64,000 nt of DNA from an uncultured Actinomycetes bacterium (GTDB lineage: Bacteria > Actinomycetota > Coriobacteriia > Coriobacteriales > Atopobiaceae): assembly GCA_900314645.1 (NCBI GenBank), contig OMWB01000012.1:1-64000 (forward strand), given 5' to 3'. The notes under the pieces are model-generated. The model searched no databases. It saw only the letters and a program-made list of their open reading frames with translations, and was not told the origin of the DNA. How positions within the stretch are numbered: the stretch's first letter is position 1; each line of letters begins with the position of its first letter. Positions 41,082 through 49,838 of this stretch are shown one piece after another. The position numbers and the translations under genes were made by a program.

Positions 41082-44000
41082 ATGGGGTCTGCCTTCCTCA
41101 AAGACGTGCTCCGCAGCGTCCGGGGATCGCTGGGGCGCTTTCTGGCCATCATGGGCATTTCTGCGCTGGGGTGTGGCTTCTATGCCGGCCTGCAGATGAG
41201 TGGCCCAGACATGCGTGCGGCGGGAGACGCCTTCTATGACGGGACCTCCCTCTATGACATTCGACTGGTGTCGACCTTGGGATTCGCAGACGGGGACGTC
41301 GCACGCATTGCGGCCGTCGAGGGTGCCGGCGCGACCATGCCCGCCATCACCTGTGACGTCATGGCCAAGCTCGGGCAGGACCGTCTGGCCGTCCGCATCT
41401 CGTCTTTGGACGTGAGGTCTGCGGAGAAGTCGGAAGCCGTCTCGGATTACGCAGTCTCCTCAGACAACGCCAACTACCTCAATCGCCTCTTCCTGCGCGA
41501 AGGGCGCTGGCCTTCGTTGCCGGACGAGTGCGTGATCACGGCTGATAAGGACTATCCCGTCGGGTTTGGTGTGGGCGATGTGGTCGAGGTGCTGTACGGT
41601 ACGCAGGACGTCGATGACCTGCTGGTCACGCGAACCTTCACGGTGGTCGGCCGCGTGAGCTCCTCGTACTATCCCTACACGGGGTCCTTTGGCTCGACGT
41701 CGTTGGGCTCGGGGATGATCGGCCAGTACCTCTATGTGACGCCCGAGTCGTTTGCTGATGACGTGCCCTTCACGGAGGTCTACATCGAGGTGCCGGACGC
41801 AGAGCCCCTCACGAGCGGGTCTGACGACTATCAGGCGGTCGTTTCCGAAGTCAAGGAGCGCTACGAGCATGACGCGGAGCTCTTGGCCACCGCACGCCTT
41901 GCGGACGTGAAGAGGGACGCGCAGGAAACGCTCGACGAGAAGTACGACGAATACCGCAGCGAGCGAGCAGACGCCGAACGCAAGCTGGACGACGCGAAGG
42001 CCGAGCTCGAGGATGCCCAGAAGGAGCTGGCAGATGGCAAGGCGGAGCTTGATGACGCTGCCGCCGAGCTCGCGGATGGCGAGCGCCAGCTTGCTGACGG
42101 CAAACGACAGCTCGACGAGTCGGCGCAGGAGCTTGCTGACGGCAGACTGCAGCTCGACGACGCCGAGACTCAGCTTGCCTCGGCCGAGCGGGAGCTCGAC
42201 GATGGCGAGCGCGAGCTGGCGGCATCCAAGCGGCAGCTTGACGAGGCCGAGGCCCAGCTCGCCAGCGGAAAGAAAACCCTTGACGAGAGTGCGGAACAGC
42301 TCGCTGATGCCAAGGCTCAGCTCGATGATGGCGAACGCGAGCTGCAGGAAGGCCAGGCGAGCTACGACCAAGGCGTGAGGGATCTTGAGGAGGGACGTCA
42401 GCAAGCGGCCCGCGAACTCGAAGAGGGACAGAGGCAGCTCGACGAGAACGAGCGCATGCTGGATGACGCAGAGGCGCAGCTGGGCATGACGCAGCAGGAT
42501 ATCGATGCGGCGAAGGCGGAATTCGTCCAAAGTGAGCAGGAATGGAACGAGCAACGGGCTGCGCTGCTCGAGGCCGAGGACGATCTGGATACGTGCCTGT
42601 CTGCGGTCGAGGCCATAGCTGACCTGACCCAGGTTGACGGGACGCCCACCCAAGAGCAGATTGACGCCTGTGTGGAACAGGTCCAGGCGGGAATAGCCGC
42701 GGTGGAGGACCTGCTTGATTCGGGGCTGATCGACGTCGAGGACGAGGCTGCCCTCTCGCAGATTCAGGGGGTTCTCGAGCAGGTGAGTGCCGCGCTCGAG
42801 TACATGACTATCACCGGGGACACTATACCCGCAGCGATCATCGCGCAGCTGCGGGATGTCATGCCGGGCCTGTATGACCAAGCGGCCTCGGCGACACAGG
42901 GGGCTGTGGCCCAGATCGAGGAGGGCGTGGCGCAGGGCGATGCGGCCATCGCGGAGGCACGCGACCAACTCGAGCTGGCCCAACAGACGCGCGATCTTAT
43001 CGACAATGGCCGTGACGAGCTTGAGCGGGGCAGGCAGGCCCTTGCCGAGGGGCAGGAAGAAGCCGCGCGCAAGCTTGAGGAGGGGCAAAGGAAGCTCGAT
43101 GACGCGGCTGAGGAGCTCAAGGCGGCTCGTCAACAGCTTGACGAGGGATGGGCCGAGTATGAGAGGGGAGAGGCGACCTATCAGGCTGGCCTCTCCGATT
43201 ACCAGAAGGGCTATGCGGACTACGAGGCGGGCCTGGCGCTCTACGAAGAGGGTTACGCCGAATGGGAACGTGGCCGTGCTGAGTACGAGAGCGGCTTGGC
43301 AAAGTATCTGTCGAGCAAGGCCACATACGAAGATGGCCTTGCCCAGTATCAGGAGGGGCGTGCGACCTACGAGCAAAGCTTGGCGGATTACCAAGACGGT
43401 TTGGCCAAGTATCGGGACGGCGTGGCTGAGTACGAGAAGGGTCGATCCGAGTATGAGGACGGCCTGGCGGAGTATCTCGATGCCCGCGCGGAAGCCGACG
43501 AGAAGTTCAGCGACGCCGAGGCGCAGCTTGCTGACGCGCAGCGTGAGATCGACGATCTTGAGAAGCCGGACATCTATGCGCTCGACCGGTCCCAGAGCGA
43601 GGGGGCGGTCACCTATAACGATGACACGCTGCGCATGGACTCCATTGCCGACGTGTTCCCGTTCATGTTCTTCCTGGTGGCGGCCCTCGTCTCACTGACG
43701 ACGATGACGCGCATGGTCGAGGATGACCGCATCCTCATCGGCACCTATAAGGCCTTGGGGTACTCGAAGGGCAAGATTGCGGTCAAGTACCTGGCATACG
43801 CGGGGGCTGCCGGCGCAGTGGGGGCGACGATCGGCATCCTGTTGCTCTCGCAGGTGCTACCCTATATCGTCATCATCTCGTACGCCATCATCTATGCAGT
43901 GCCCGTGCATGCGTTCCCCATGCCCATCGACGCCGGGATCGCCCTGCTCTCAGGAGGGCTTGGGGTTGGTGTGACGCTCCTGGCCACGTGGTTTGCCGTG

Positions 44001-45272
44001 GTGTCCAGCTTGCGCGAGGCCCCTGCGACGCTCATGCTGCCCCGTGCGCCCAAGGCGGGAAAGCGCATCCTTCTTGAGCGGGTTGGGCCCATCTGGCGCA
44101 GGATGTCCTTCTCATGGAAGGTGACCTGCAGGAACATGTTCCGCTACAAGCGACGCATGGCCATGACCGTCATTGGCATCGCTGGCTGCACGGCCTTGTT
44201 GCTGACGGGGTTTGGCCTGCATGACTCCATCTGGGATATCATCGACAACCAGTACGGCCCCATCGTCCACTTTGACACCACTATCGGCCTGGACGACGAC
44301 GCTATCGGCTTGGATGCCGATCGCGTGGAGGACTACCTGTCCAAGCGAGGGAACGTCAACAACATTGCCCGCGTGCAGCAAGAGAACATGCAGGCGGGGT
44401 CGAAGGGGTATGACGGGGCGCTCATGCGCGTGTCAGTCATCATCCCGCGTACGCCCGCGGAGCTGAATGAGTCGCAAACCCTGCACAACCGCCTCGGCAA
44501 CTTCGACATCGCCTTCGATGACGATTCCGTTGTCATCACGGAGAAGCTCTCCATGAAGATGGGTATCGACGTGGGCGACGACGTCGTGATTTATGACCAA
44601 GACACGGTTGGCAATGCGGTTGGGTCAGGGTATGCGCTGACCGTCACGGGGGTCGCGGAAAACTACGTCGGAAGCTCCGTCTTCATCGGCCGCAATGTCT
44701 GGAAGACGGTGGATACCGTACCGCCCGTGTTCCAGACCATCTACTGCAACGTGGCGCCCGAAGGAAACGTCCGCGAGGCCCTCTCCGAGAACCTGCAGGA
44801 TATGGATAACGTCTCGACGGTCATCTTCTCTGACGAGACCATCAACCTGTACCGCAACATGCTCAGGGTCGTGGACCTTATCGTCGTGGTGCTCATCGTG
44901 AGTGCCGCGGCACTCGCCTTCATTGTGCTGTACAACCTGACCAACATCAACGTAAGCGAGCGCGTGCGCGAGATCGCGAGCCTCAAGGTGCTGGGGTTCA
45001 CGAACGGTGAGGTCTATGCGTACATCTTCCGCGAAATCGCCCTGCTCTCCGTGCTGGGCGATGCCTTGGGCATGGTCTTGGGGACGTGGATGGCGCGCTT
45101 TGTCGTGACCACCGCCGAGGTGGACTACGTGATGTTTGGCAGAACCATCCACTGGCCGAGCTACGTCTACGCGTTTGTCCTGACGTTGGTGTTCACCGGC
45201 CTCGTGATCCTCTTCATGCGCAAGAAGCTCGACCGCGTGAACATGGTGGAATCCCTGAAATCGGTCGACTGA
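41082..45272 (+). CDS. FtsX-type ABC permease with a ~570-residue extracellular coiled coil
   Basis: The protein has 1,396 residues from ATG 41082 (a TTG at 41076 is the alternative). An N-terminal membrane segment (FLAIMGISALGCGFYAGLQM) is followed by an outside domain. A coiled coil runs from ~255 to ~828, made of LDDAKAELEDAQKELADGKA-type heptads and then about 15 tyrosine/glycine heptads (YQKGYADYEAGLALYEEGYA). Then come three membrane segments, a middle domain and a second FtsX core at the C-terminus (VREIASLKVLGFTNGEVYAY; FMRKKLDRVNMVESLKS). Such coiled coils can span the wall. It works with the ATPase upstream. The substrate is unknown; a wall-hydrolase-activating role like FtsEX is possible. 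Confidence 0.9.
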   Translation: MGSAFLKDVLRSVRGSLGRFLAIMGISALGCGFYAGLQMSGPDMRAAGDAFYDGTSLYDIRLVSTLGFADGDVARIAAVEGAGATMPAITCDVMAKLGQDRLAVRISSLDVRSAEKSEAVSDYAVSSDNANYLNRLFLREGRWPSLPDECVITADKDYPVGFGVGDVVEVLYGTQDVDDLLVTRTFTVVGRVSSSYYPYTGSFGSTSLGSGMIGQYLYVTPESFADDVPFTEVYIEVPDAEPLTSGSDDYQAVVSEVKERYEHDAELLATARLADVKRDAQETLDEKYDEYRSERADAERKLDDAKAELEDAQKELADGKAELDDAAAELADGERQLADGKRQLDESAQELADGRLQLDDAETQLASAERELDDGERELAASKRQLDEAEAQLASGKKTLDESAEQLADAKAQLDDGERELQEGQASYDQGVRDLEEGRQQAARELEEGQRQLDENERMLDDAEAQLGMTQQDIDAAKAEFVQSEQEWNEQRAALLEAEDDLDTCLSAVEAIADLTQVDGTPTQEQIDACVEQVQAGIAAVEDLLDSGLIDVEDEAALSQIQGVLEQVSAALEYMTITGDTIPAAIIAQLRDVMPGLYDQAASATQGAVAQIEEGVAQGDAAIAEARDQLELAQQTRDLIDNGRDELERGRQALAEGQEEAARKLEEGQRKLDDAAEELKAARQQLDEGWAEYERGEATYQAGLSDYQKGYADYEAGLALYEEGYAEWERGRAEYESGLAKYLSSKATYEDGLAQYQEGRATYEQSLADYQDGLAKYRDGVAEYEKGRSEYEDGLAEYLDARAEADEKFSDAEAQLADAQREIDDLEKPDIYALDRSQSEGAVTYNDDTLRMDSIADVFPFMFFLVAALVSLTTMTRMVEDDRILIGTYKALGYSKGKIAVKYLAYAGAAGAVGATIGILLLSQVLPYIVIISYAIIYAVPVHAFPMPIDAGIALLSGGLGVGVTLLATWFAVVSSLREAPATLMLPRAPKAGKRILLERVGPIWRRMSFSWKVTCRNMFRYKRRMAMTVIGIAGCTALLLTGFGLHDSIWDIIDNQYGPIVHFDTTIGLDDDAIGLDADRVEDYLSKRGNVNNIARVQQENMQAGSKGYDGALMRVSVIIPRTPAELNESQTLHNRLGNFDIAFDDDSVVITEKLSMKMGIDVGDDVVIYDQDTVGNAVGSGYALTVTGVAENYVGSSVFIGRNVWKTVDTVPPVFQTIYCNVAPEGNVREALSENLQDMDNVSTVIFSDETINLYRNMLRVVDLIVVVLIVSAAALAFIVLYNLTNINVSERVREIASLKVLGFTNGEVYAYIFREIALLSVLGDALGMVLGTWMARFVVTTAEVDYVMFGRTIHWPSYVYAFVLTLVFTGLVILFMRKKLDRVNMVESLKSVD

Positions 45273-45331
45273 CGGCGGCGCCTATCCGCGCAGCTTGGGC
45301 GGCGTCTGCCGAGACAACGCAGGATGCGTTG

Positions 45332-45355
45332 CTGACACGGTATAAAATGTGTCAG
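45332..45355 (+). promoter_or_regulatory. Promoter -10 within an inverted repeat, before the MFS gene
   Basis: CTGACAC (45332-45338) and GTGTCAG (45349-45355) are perfect inverted arms around TATAAAAT, which looks like a -10 element. The spacing centres the palindrome on the promoter, the layout of a repressor operator. The MFS start is 30 bases downstream. Confidence 0.6.
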
Positions 45356-45384
45356 TTATCGTATGTCGCGAGGAGGGTGCGCTG

Positions 45385-46665
45385 ATGGCAAAGACGAAAC
45401 TGACCACCGCGGAGAAGAGCTGGATTCTGTACGACGTGGGCAACTCCGCGTTCACGATGCTCGCCTGCTCGTTGATTCCCATCTGGTTCAAGGACCTCGC
45501 GATTGGTACGGCACCCGGCCAAATCACTGGCGACCAGGCAACGGCTTACTACTCCCTCGCCATTTCCATCGTCACGGTCATCGTTGCGGTGCTTGGTCCC
45601 ATCATGGGTGTGCTTGCCGACCACAAGGGCAGGAAGAAGATCTTCTTCACGACGACGGTGGCGCTTGGTGTCACTGGCTGCATCCTGAACGGCTTTGCGA
45701 CGAGCTGGGTCGCCTTCATCCTGATCTACGTGCTCGCCAGGATCTTCTACCAGATGTCGCTCGTCATCTACGACTCGATGCTAGGTGACGTCACCACCGA
45801 AGAACGTATGGACGAGGTCTCCTCCTACGGTTACGCGTGGGGCTACATCGGCAGCTGCATCCCCTTCATCGTGGCGATGGTTGCCTACATTCTCTCGGGC
45901 GGCCTGTCCGAGGACCTCATGCTCTTCTCGCCGCAACTGGGCAAGATCATCGGCTACGGCGTGACGGGCCTGTGGTGGTTCATCGTCACCGTGCCGCTGC
46001 TCAAGAACTATGAGCAGGTCAACTACACCGAGTCGCATCACGGCGACATTGCCATGGTGTTCAAGAAGATCTTTGGCACGATCAAGAAGATCTCGACCGA
46101 GGACAAGAAGGTCTTCTACTTCCTGATCGCCTTCTTCCTGTACATCGATGGCGTGGGAACCATCATCGACAACTGCATCAACATCGGTACCGACCTTGGT
46201 CTTCCCACGGTTGGTCAGGTGGTCTTCCTGCTTGCTACGCAGGTGGTGGCGTTTGGCGGATCGTTGGTGTTCGCACGGCTGTCCAGGAAGTTCGATACCG
46301 TGACGCTGATTCTCGTCTGCATCGTGGGCTACTTCTGCGTCTGCCTGTATGCGCTCACGCTGCATACCCTCCTTGACTTCGGCATCCTCGCCTTTGGCGT
46401 GGGCTGCTTCCAGGGCTCCATCCAGTCGCTCTCGCGTAGCTACTTCTCCAAGATCATCCCCGCTGAGAACTCCGGCGAGTACTTTGGCATCTACGACATC
46501 TTCTCCAAGGGCGCCTCGTTCCTCGGCTCCGCCGTTATCGCGTGGGTCAAGCTCGCCGGCGGCACCATCAACATCGCCGTGGCGTCGCTCGCCGTGTTCT
46601 TCGCGCTGGGCTTCGTCTTCCTGAAGCTTGCCGACAAGCAGCCGCTCGCCCGCACGACAGAGTAG
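45385..46665 (+). CDS. MFS transporter of the UMF1/Atg22-like type
   Basis: The protein has 426 residues and about 12 membrane segments. The start TTAEKSWILYDVGNSAFTML is the typical UMF1 signature (YDxxNSAF). Later segments include PIMGVLADHKGRKKIFF (MFS loop motif), SSYGYAWGYIGSCIPFI, GTIIDNCINIGTDLGLP and GCFQGSIQSLSRSYFSKIIP. The family is predicted to export small metabolites or amino acids; the substrate is unknown. GAGGAGGG precedes ATG 45385 (the frame is open to 45349). An operator-like palindrome covers its promoter. Confidence 0.9.
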   Translation: MAKTKLTTAEKSWILYDVGNSAFTMLACSLIPIWFKDLAIGTAPGQITGDQATAYYSLAISIVTVIVAVLGPIMGVLADHKGRKKIFFTTTVALGVTGCILNGFATSWVAFILIYVLARIFYQMSLVIYDSMLGDVTTEERMDEVSSYGYAWGYIGSCIPFIVAMVAYILSGGLSEDLMLFSPQLGKIIGYGVTGLWWFIVTVPLLKNYEQVNYTESHHGDIAMVFKKIFGTIKKISTEDKKVFYFLIAFFLYIDGVGTIIDNCINIGTDLGLPTVGQVVFLLATQVVAFGGSLVFARLSRKFDTVTLILVCIVGYFCVCLYALTLHTLLDFGILAFGVGCFQGSIQSLSRSYFSKIIPAENSGEYFGIYDIFSKGASFLGSAVIAWVKLAGGTINIAVASLAVFFALGFVFLKLADKQPLARTTE

Positions 46666-46700
46666 CGTTCGTTCGAGGGTAGCTGACCAAGGAGGCCGCC

Positions 46701-47675
46701 ATGCCTGCCGTTCTCACGCACGACTTCTTTGCCCGTGACGCTTGGCCGCAGGTGGCGGCCCAGTTGGGGCTTTCGGGAACTGGCCAGCACGATGCGTTCC
46801 TGCTGGGCAACCAAGGGCCTGATCCGCTCTTCTATGTGAAGATCTTCCCGTGGGTTGAGAAGCGAAACCGCGTGGGTGACCTTATGCACCACGCTCATCC
46901 TGCGCATGTCCTGGCGTCCTTCCGCGAGGCGCTCGGCATGCTCAGCGCGGCAGAGCGTCCGGTGGGGCAGGCGTATGTGGCAGGCTTCTGCTGCCACTAT
47001 CTGCTTGATGCCACCATGCACCCTCTCGTATTTGCCATGGAGCAGGGCATCTGCAACGCGGGCGTGGAAGGGTTGGGCCCCGAGGACCACGGTGATGTCC
47101 ACGCGGAGATAGAGCGAGACCTTGACGAGATGGTCCTTTACACCAAGCTTGGGCAGACCATCAAGACGTTCCGCACCTACGCCGAGGTGCTGCGCGCTTC
47201 GGACGAAGTGCTCGCCATCATTGACAAGCTCTACTTCTACGTCTGCCTGTGGACCTACAACATCACCCTTGATCCCGGCACCTTTACGCAGGCGGTGAAG
47301 GCGTTTCGTATCATGCAGCGCGTGTTTTGGTCGCCGAGTGGGCTTTTGCACCGCGTGTTTGGTACGATTGAGCTCAAGTTTCTTGGAAAGCGCTACTCGT
47401 TCTATGGTGCGATGGCGCATCGCGTGCGCGCGGAGGCTGTCTCCAGCTTTGCGAACGCCGAGCACCTGCCCTGGAAGAACCCCTTTACGGGCGAGGTCTC
47501 TACCGAGAGCTTCTGGGATCTGTATGAGGAGGCTCAGGAGAAGGTCTTTGATGCCGAGGCGGCACTGATGTCAGAGGGGTTTGACGTGGCGGCGGCCGAG
47601 AAGCTGGCAGGCGGCCTGAACTTCTCGGGCGAGCCCGTGGGGGAGGACGACTCCTTCGAGGTTCCGGGAGCATAG
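46701..47675 (+). CDS. Zinc-dependent phospholipase C family protein
   Basis: The protein has 324 residues without a signal peptide. It starts PAVLTHDFFARDAW and has the family's metal-ligand pattern: LLGNQGPDPLFY, MHHAHPAHVLASF and AYVAGFCCHYLLDATMHPLV (H-x3-D-x3-H). Proteins of this group (PF00882-like) occur widely in Firmicutes and Actinobacteria as cytosolic hydrolases of unknown substrate; the name comes from fold similarity to bacterial phospholipase C. AAGGAGG lies 6 nt before the ATG. The Vsr gene follows after 7 bases, so the two share a transcript. Confidence 0.88.
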   Translation: MPAVLTHDFFARDAWPQVAAQLGLSGTGQHDAFLLGNQGPDPLFYVKIFPWVEKRNRVGDLMHHAHPAHVLASFREALGMLSAAERPVGQAYVAGFCCHYLLDATMHPLVFAMEQGICNAGVEGLGPEDHGDVHAEIERDLDEMVLYTKLGQTIKTFRTYAEVLRASDEVLAIIDKLYFYVCLWTYNITLDPGTFTQAVKAFRIMQRVFWSPSGLLHRVFGTIELKFLGKRYSFYGAMAHRVRAEAVSSFANAEHLPWKNPFTGEVSTESFWDLYEEAQEKVFDAEAALMSEGFDVAAAEKLAGGLNFSGEPVGEDDSFEVPGA

Positions 47676-47682
47676 GCTGCGC

Positions 47683-48192
47683 ATGGATCGAGCGACGGCT
47701 ACGCGTCATGTGATGCAGGCCAACAAGAGCAAGGACACGGGTCCCGAGCTGCGGGTGCGCTTTGCGCTGCGGGAGGCGGGGCTGCCGGGCTACCGCCTGC
47801 ACTGGAAGAAGGCCGCGGGGCGGCCAGACATCTGCTATCCCGGGCGCCACGTGGCCATCTTTGTGAATGGGTGCTACTGGCATCGCTGCCCGTGGTGCAG
47901 CATGCCGCGGCCCCGCACCAACCAAGAGTTTTGGAACGACAAGTTTGCGCGCAACCAGGCCCGCGATCAGCGAAACCATGACGAGCTGGTGGCCGCGGGC
48001 TGGACGGTGCTGGTGGCATGGGAGTGCCGCCTGAAGAAGGACCGCCTTGCGAAGACCATGGTGGAGATTGTGGACGAGGTCACACGGGCAGGCGAGGAGC
48101 ACGGAGAAGGTCGCTTGATTGAGGTCGGCGCGCCCGAGGGATGGAAGCTTCGAGTGGCACGTCGGCGCATCACGCGACATCGCCGCGCCTAG
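47683..48192 (+). CDS. vsr: Very short patch repair endonuclease
   Basis: The protein has 169 residues. Vsr signatures are complete: MQANKSKDTGPELRVRFALR, GRPDICYPGRHVAIFVNGCY (metal-binding Asp), W-H-R-C and PRTNQEFWNDKFARNQARDQ. Vsr nicks T:G mismatches that arise by deamination of 5-methylcytosine, and its gene normally adjoins a C5 methyltransferase gene. No methyltransferase is in the window; the neighbours are a phospholipase-like and a phosphoesterase gene. The ~35-residue basic C-terminus (GWKLRVARRRITRHRRA) is longer than in E. coli Vsr and could bind DNA. Confidence 0.93.
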   Translation: MDRATATRHVMQANKSKDTGPELRVRFALREAGLPGYRLHWKKAAGRPDICYPGRHVAIFVNGCYWHRCPWCSMPRPRTNQEFWNDKFARNQARDQRNHDELVAAGWTVLVAWECRLKKDRLAKTMVEIVDEVTRAGEEHGEGRLIEVGAPEGWKLRVARRRITRHRRA

Positions 48193-48296
48193 CTACCCGT
48201 GAGTGTTGGCCAGAGCCCGCCGCCCGTGGGCGCCAACATTCGCGTCGTTTTGCCTTACTTGGTATGATGCTCAATACCCAAAAGAAAGGGGCCGAG

Positions 48297-49097
48297 ATGG
48301 CCACCTATGTCTTTTCAGATGTGCATGGACACGCGGCTCCGCTCGACCGTTTGCTCGAGCGCGTGTCGCCTTCGGATGGCGATGCCATCTACATGTTGGG
48401 CGACATGATTGACCGTGGGCCCGACCCGCTGCGCGTCATGCAGCTCTGTCGCAACCTCCCAGGCTGCACCACTTTGCGTGGCAACCACGAGGATTTGATG
48501 CTCTCGTTCTTCGAGAAACCGCATGACGCCATGGCACAGTTCAACTGGGTCATCAACGGGGGCGGAACAACGGCTGAGCAGCTTGCGGAGCTTCCTGGCG
48601 CAGGGTGTGCGGAATGGCTTGAGTGGGTCGAGTCGCTGCCGCTCTCCGCGCACACGCGTGTCAATGGCCGCGCCTATCTGCTGGTACATGCTGGCCTGAG
48701 GCCCATCGGCCTCGCTGGCTTTGGTGACTGCACCGACGAAGAGCTGGACATGCTCATTGCCACCCAGGCTCCCGAGGACCTGCTGTGGATTCGCGAGGAG
48801 TTTTGGGAAGAGCCCACGGGCCTGATTGACGAGACCGGCGCTGGTGCCATTGTTATTGCCGGTCACACGCCCACGCCCTACCTTGAGCGGATGTATGTAG
48901 ACCTCGACCGATCAGTCTACGGGGATGATGGCCTGGCACGCATGGTTAGGGTAGGTGCGGGTCCCAAGACAGGTGGCATTGCGGACCGCTGGAACATCGA
49001 CTGCTGTGCCGCTGCGGGCCACCCGCGCGGACAGGTGCTCATGCTGCGTCTTGACGACGGTGAGGAGTTCTACGAGCCGGTGGGCGAGGGCGAGTAA
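48297..49097 (+). CDS. PPP-type metallophosphoesterase
   Basis: The protein has 266 residues from ATG 48297 (AAAGGGG 6 nt upstream). The metal-binding blocks are all present: FSDVHGH, YMLGDMIDRGPDPL, LRGNHEDLM and VIAGHTPTPY. This is the serine/threonine-phosphatase-like group that also includes ApaH-type diadenosine tetraphosphatases. It is cytosolic. A -10-like TATGAT lies at 48263-48268. No partner is obvious. As the window encodes a Ser/Thr kinase at 52138, it could be a matching phosphatase, but nothing in the sequence ties them. Confidence 0.9.
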   Translation: MATYVFSDVHGHAAPLDRLLERVSPSDGDAIYMLGDMIDRGPDPLRVMQLCRNLPGCTTLRGNHEDLMLSFFEKPHDAMAQFNWVINGGGTTAEQLAELPGAGCAEWLEWVESLPLSAHTRVNGRAYLLVHAGLRPIGLAGFGDCTDEELDMLIATQAPEDLLWIREEFWEEPTGLIDETGAGAIVIAGHTPTPYLERMYVDLDRSVYGDDGLARMVRVGAGPKTGGIADRWNIDCCAAAGHPRGQVLMLRLDDGEEFYEPVGEGE

Positions 49098-49132
49098 ACG
49101 TCACGCTCTGCGTGTTACCCGAAACGCTGCGA

Positions 49133-49786
49133 CTAGCGATCTTCTCCGAAGTGCTCGATGACCTTGACCTGCGGGGGCATGCCAGGCTGCTCAAGTGAGG
49201 AGAGGTCTGCCACAAAGACGTCCTTGCAGGTAAAGATGCCCTGGTCATACTCGTAAACATATGTCAGGCAGTTGGAGAACATGAGGCGGTGCACCTCTGA
49301 GTGCGCAAGCCAGTTGTTGAAGAACTGTATGGCGATGCCTCCGTGGCTGCAGCAAAGGATGCTCTCGCCGTCGTGATGCTCGGCCAGGTCAGCGAGGGTG
49401 TTCTGCAGGCGGAGCGCCGCCTCGTCAAAGTCCTCGCCGCCAAACTGCACGTAGAAGTGATTGAAGTCACCAGCGTGGTTCTCGAGGAACTGGTCTTTAC
49501 CCTCATAAGCGCCAAAGTATAGCTCCTTCAGGCCCTTGAGGCGCTCGTAAGGCATCGGCTTGCCATAGGCGGCCTCGGTCATGATTTCGAGCGTGTCGCA
49601 GCAGCGCTCGGACGTGGAGGAGAAGGCGTGGTCAAGCTTGATGCCGCGCCGCGCGTACTCAAGGCCGGTGAGACGCGCCTGCTCGATGCCACGCTCGGTG
49701 AGCGGAGAGTCGCACCATCCCTGCGTCTTTCCCTGCACGTTGAAGAGGGTTTCGGCATGACGAAGCAGGTAGATGGTGGTGGACAC
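49133..49786 (-). CDS. Histidine phosphatase superfamily (phosphoglycerate-mutase-like) protein
   Basis: The protein has 217 residues from GTG 49786 with GAGAGGAG 7 nt upstream. The catalytic start IYLLRHAETLFNVQGKTQGW (RHxE/G), the SSTSERCCDTLEI arginine block, GLKELYFGAYEGK and the second histidine in LCCSHGGIAIQFF are intact. It is a cytosolic phosphatase or mutase; close relatives act on sugar phosphates, alpha-ribazole phosphate or 3-phosphoglycerate. It is divergent from rarA with only ~50 bases between the starts. Confidence 0.92.
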   Translation of the reverse strand: MSTTIYLLRHAETLFNVQGKTQGWCDSPLTERGIEQARLTGLEYARRGIKLDHAFSSTSERCCDTLEIMTEAAYGKPMPYERLKGLKELYFGAYEGKDQFLENHAGDFNHFYVQFGGEDFDEAALRLQNTLADLAEHHDGESILCCSHGGIAIQFFNNWLAHSEVHRLMFSNCLTYVYEYDQGIFTCKDVFVADLSSLEQPGMPPQVKVIEHFGEDR

Positions 49787-49838
49787 GACACGCTCCTCTC
49801 ACAAATGGTTGCAACTTCTCTATTGTACAATGACTCCC

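Noticed and set aside
41460-43394. 644-codon open frame on the minus strand
   Set aside because: It is a shadow of the coiled-coil repeats in the FtsX permease; Leu/Arg-rich repeats mirror the Glu/Asp/Lys heptads.
49826-49831. Full promoter for rarA
   Set aside because: TACAAT is a good -10, but no -35 sits at a usable distance, so only the -10 is mentioned in the rarA entry.
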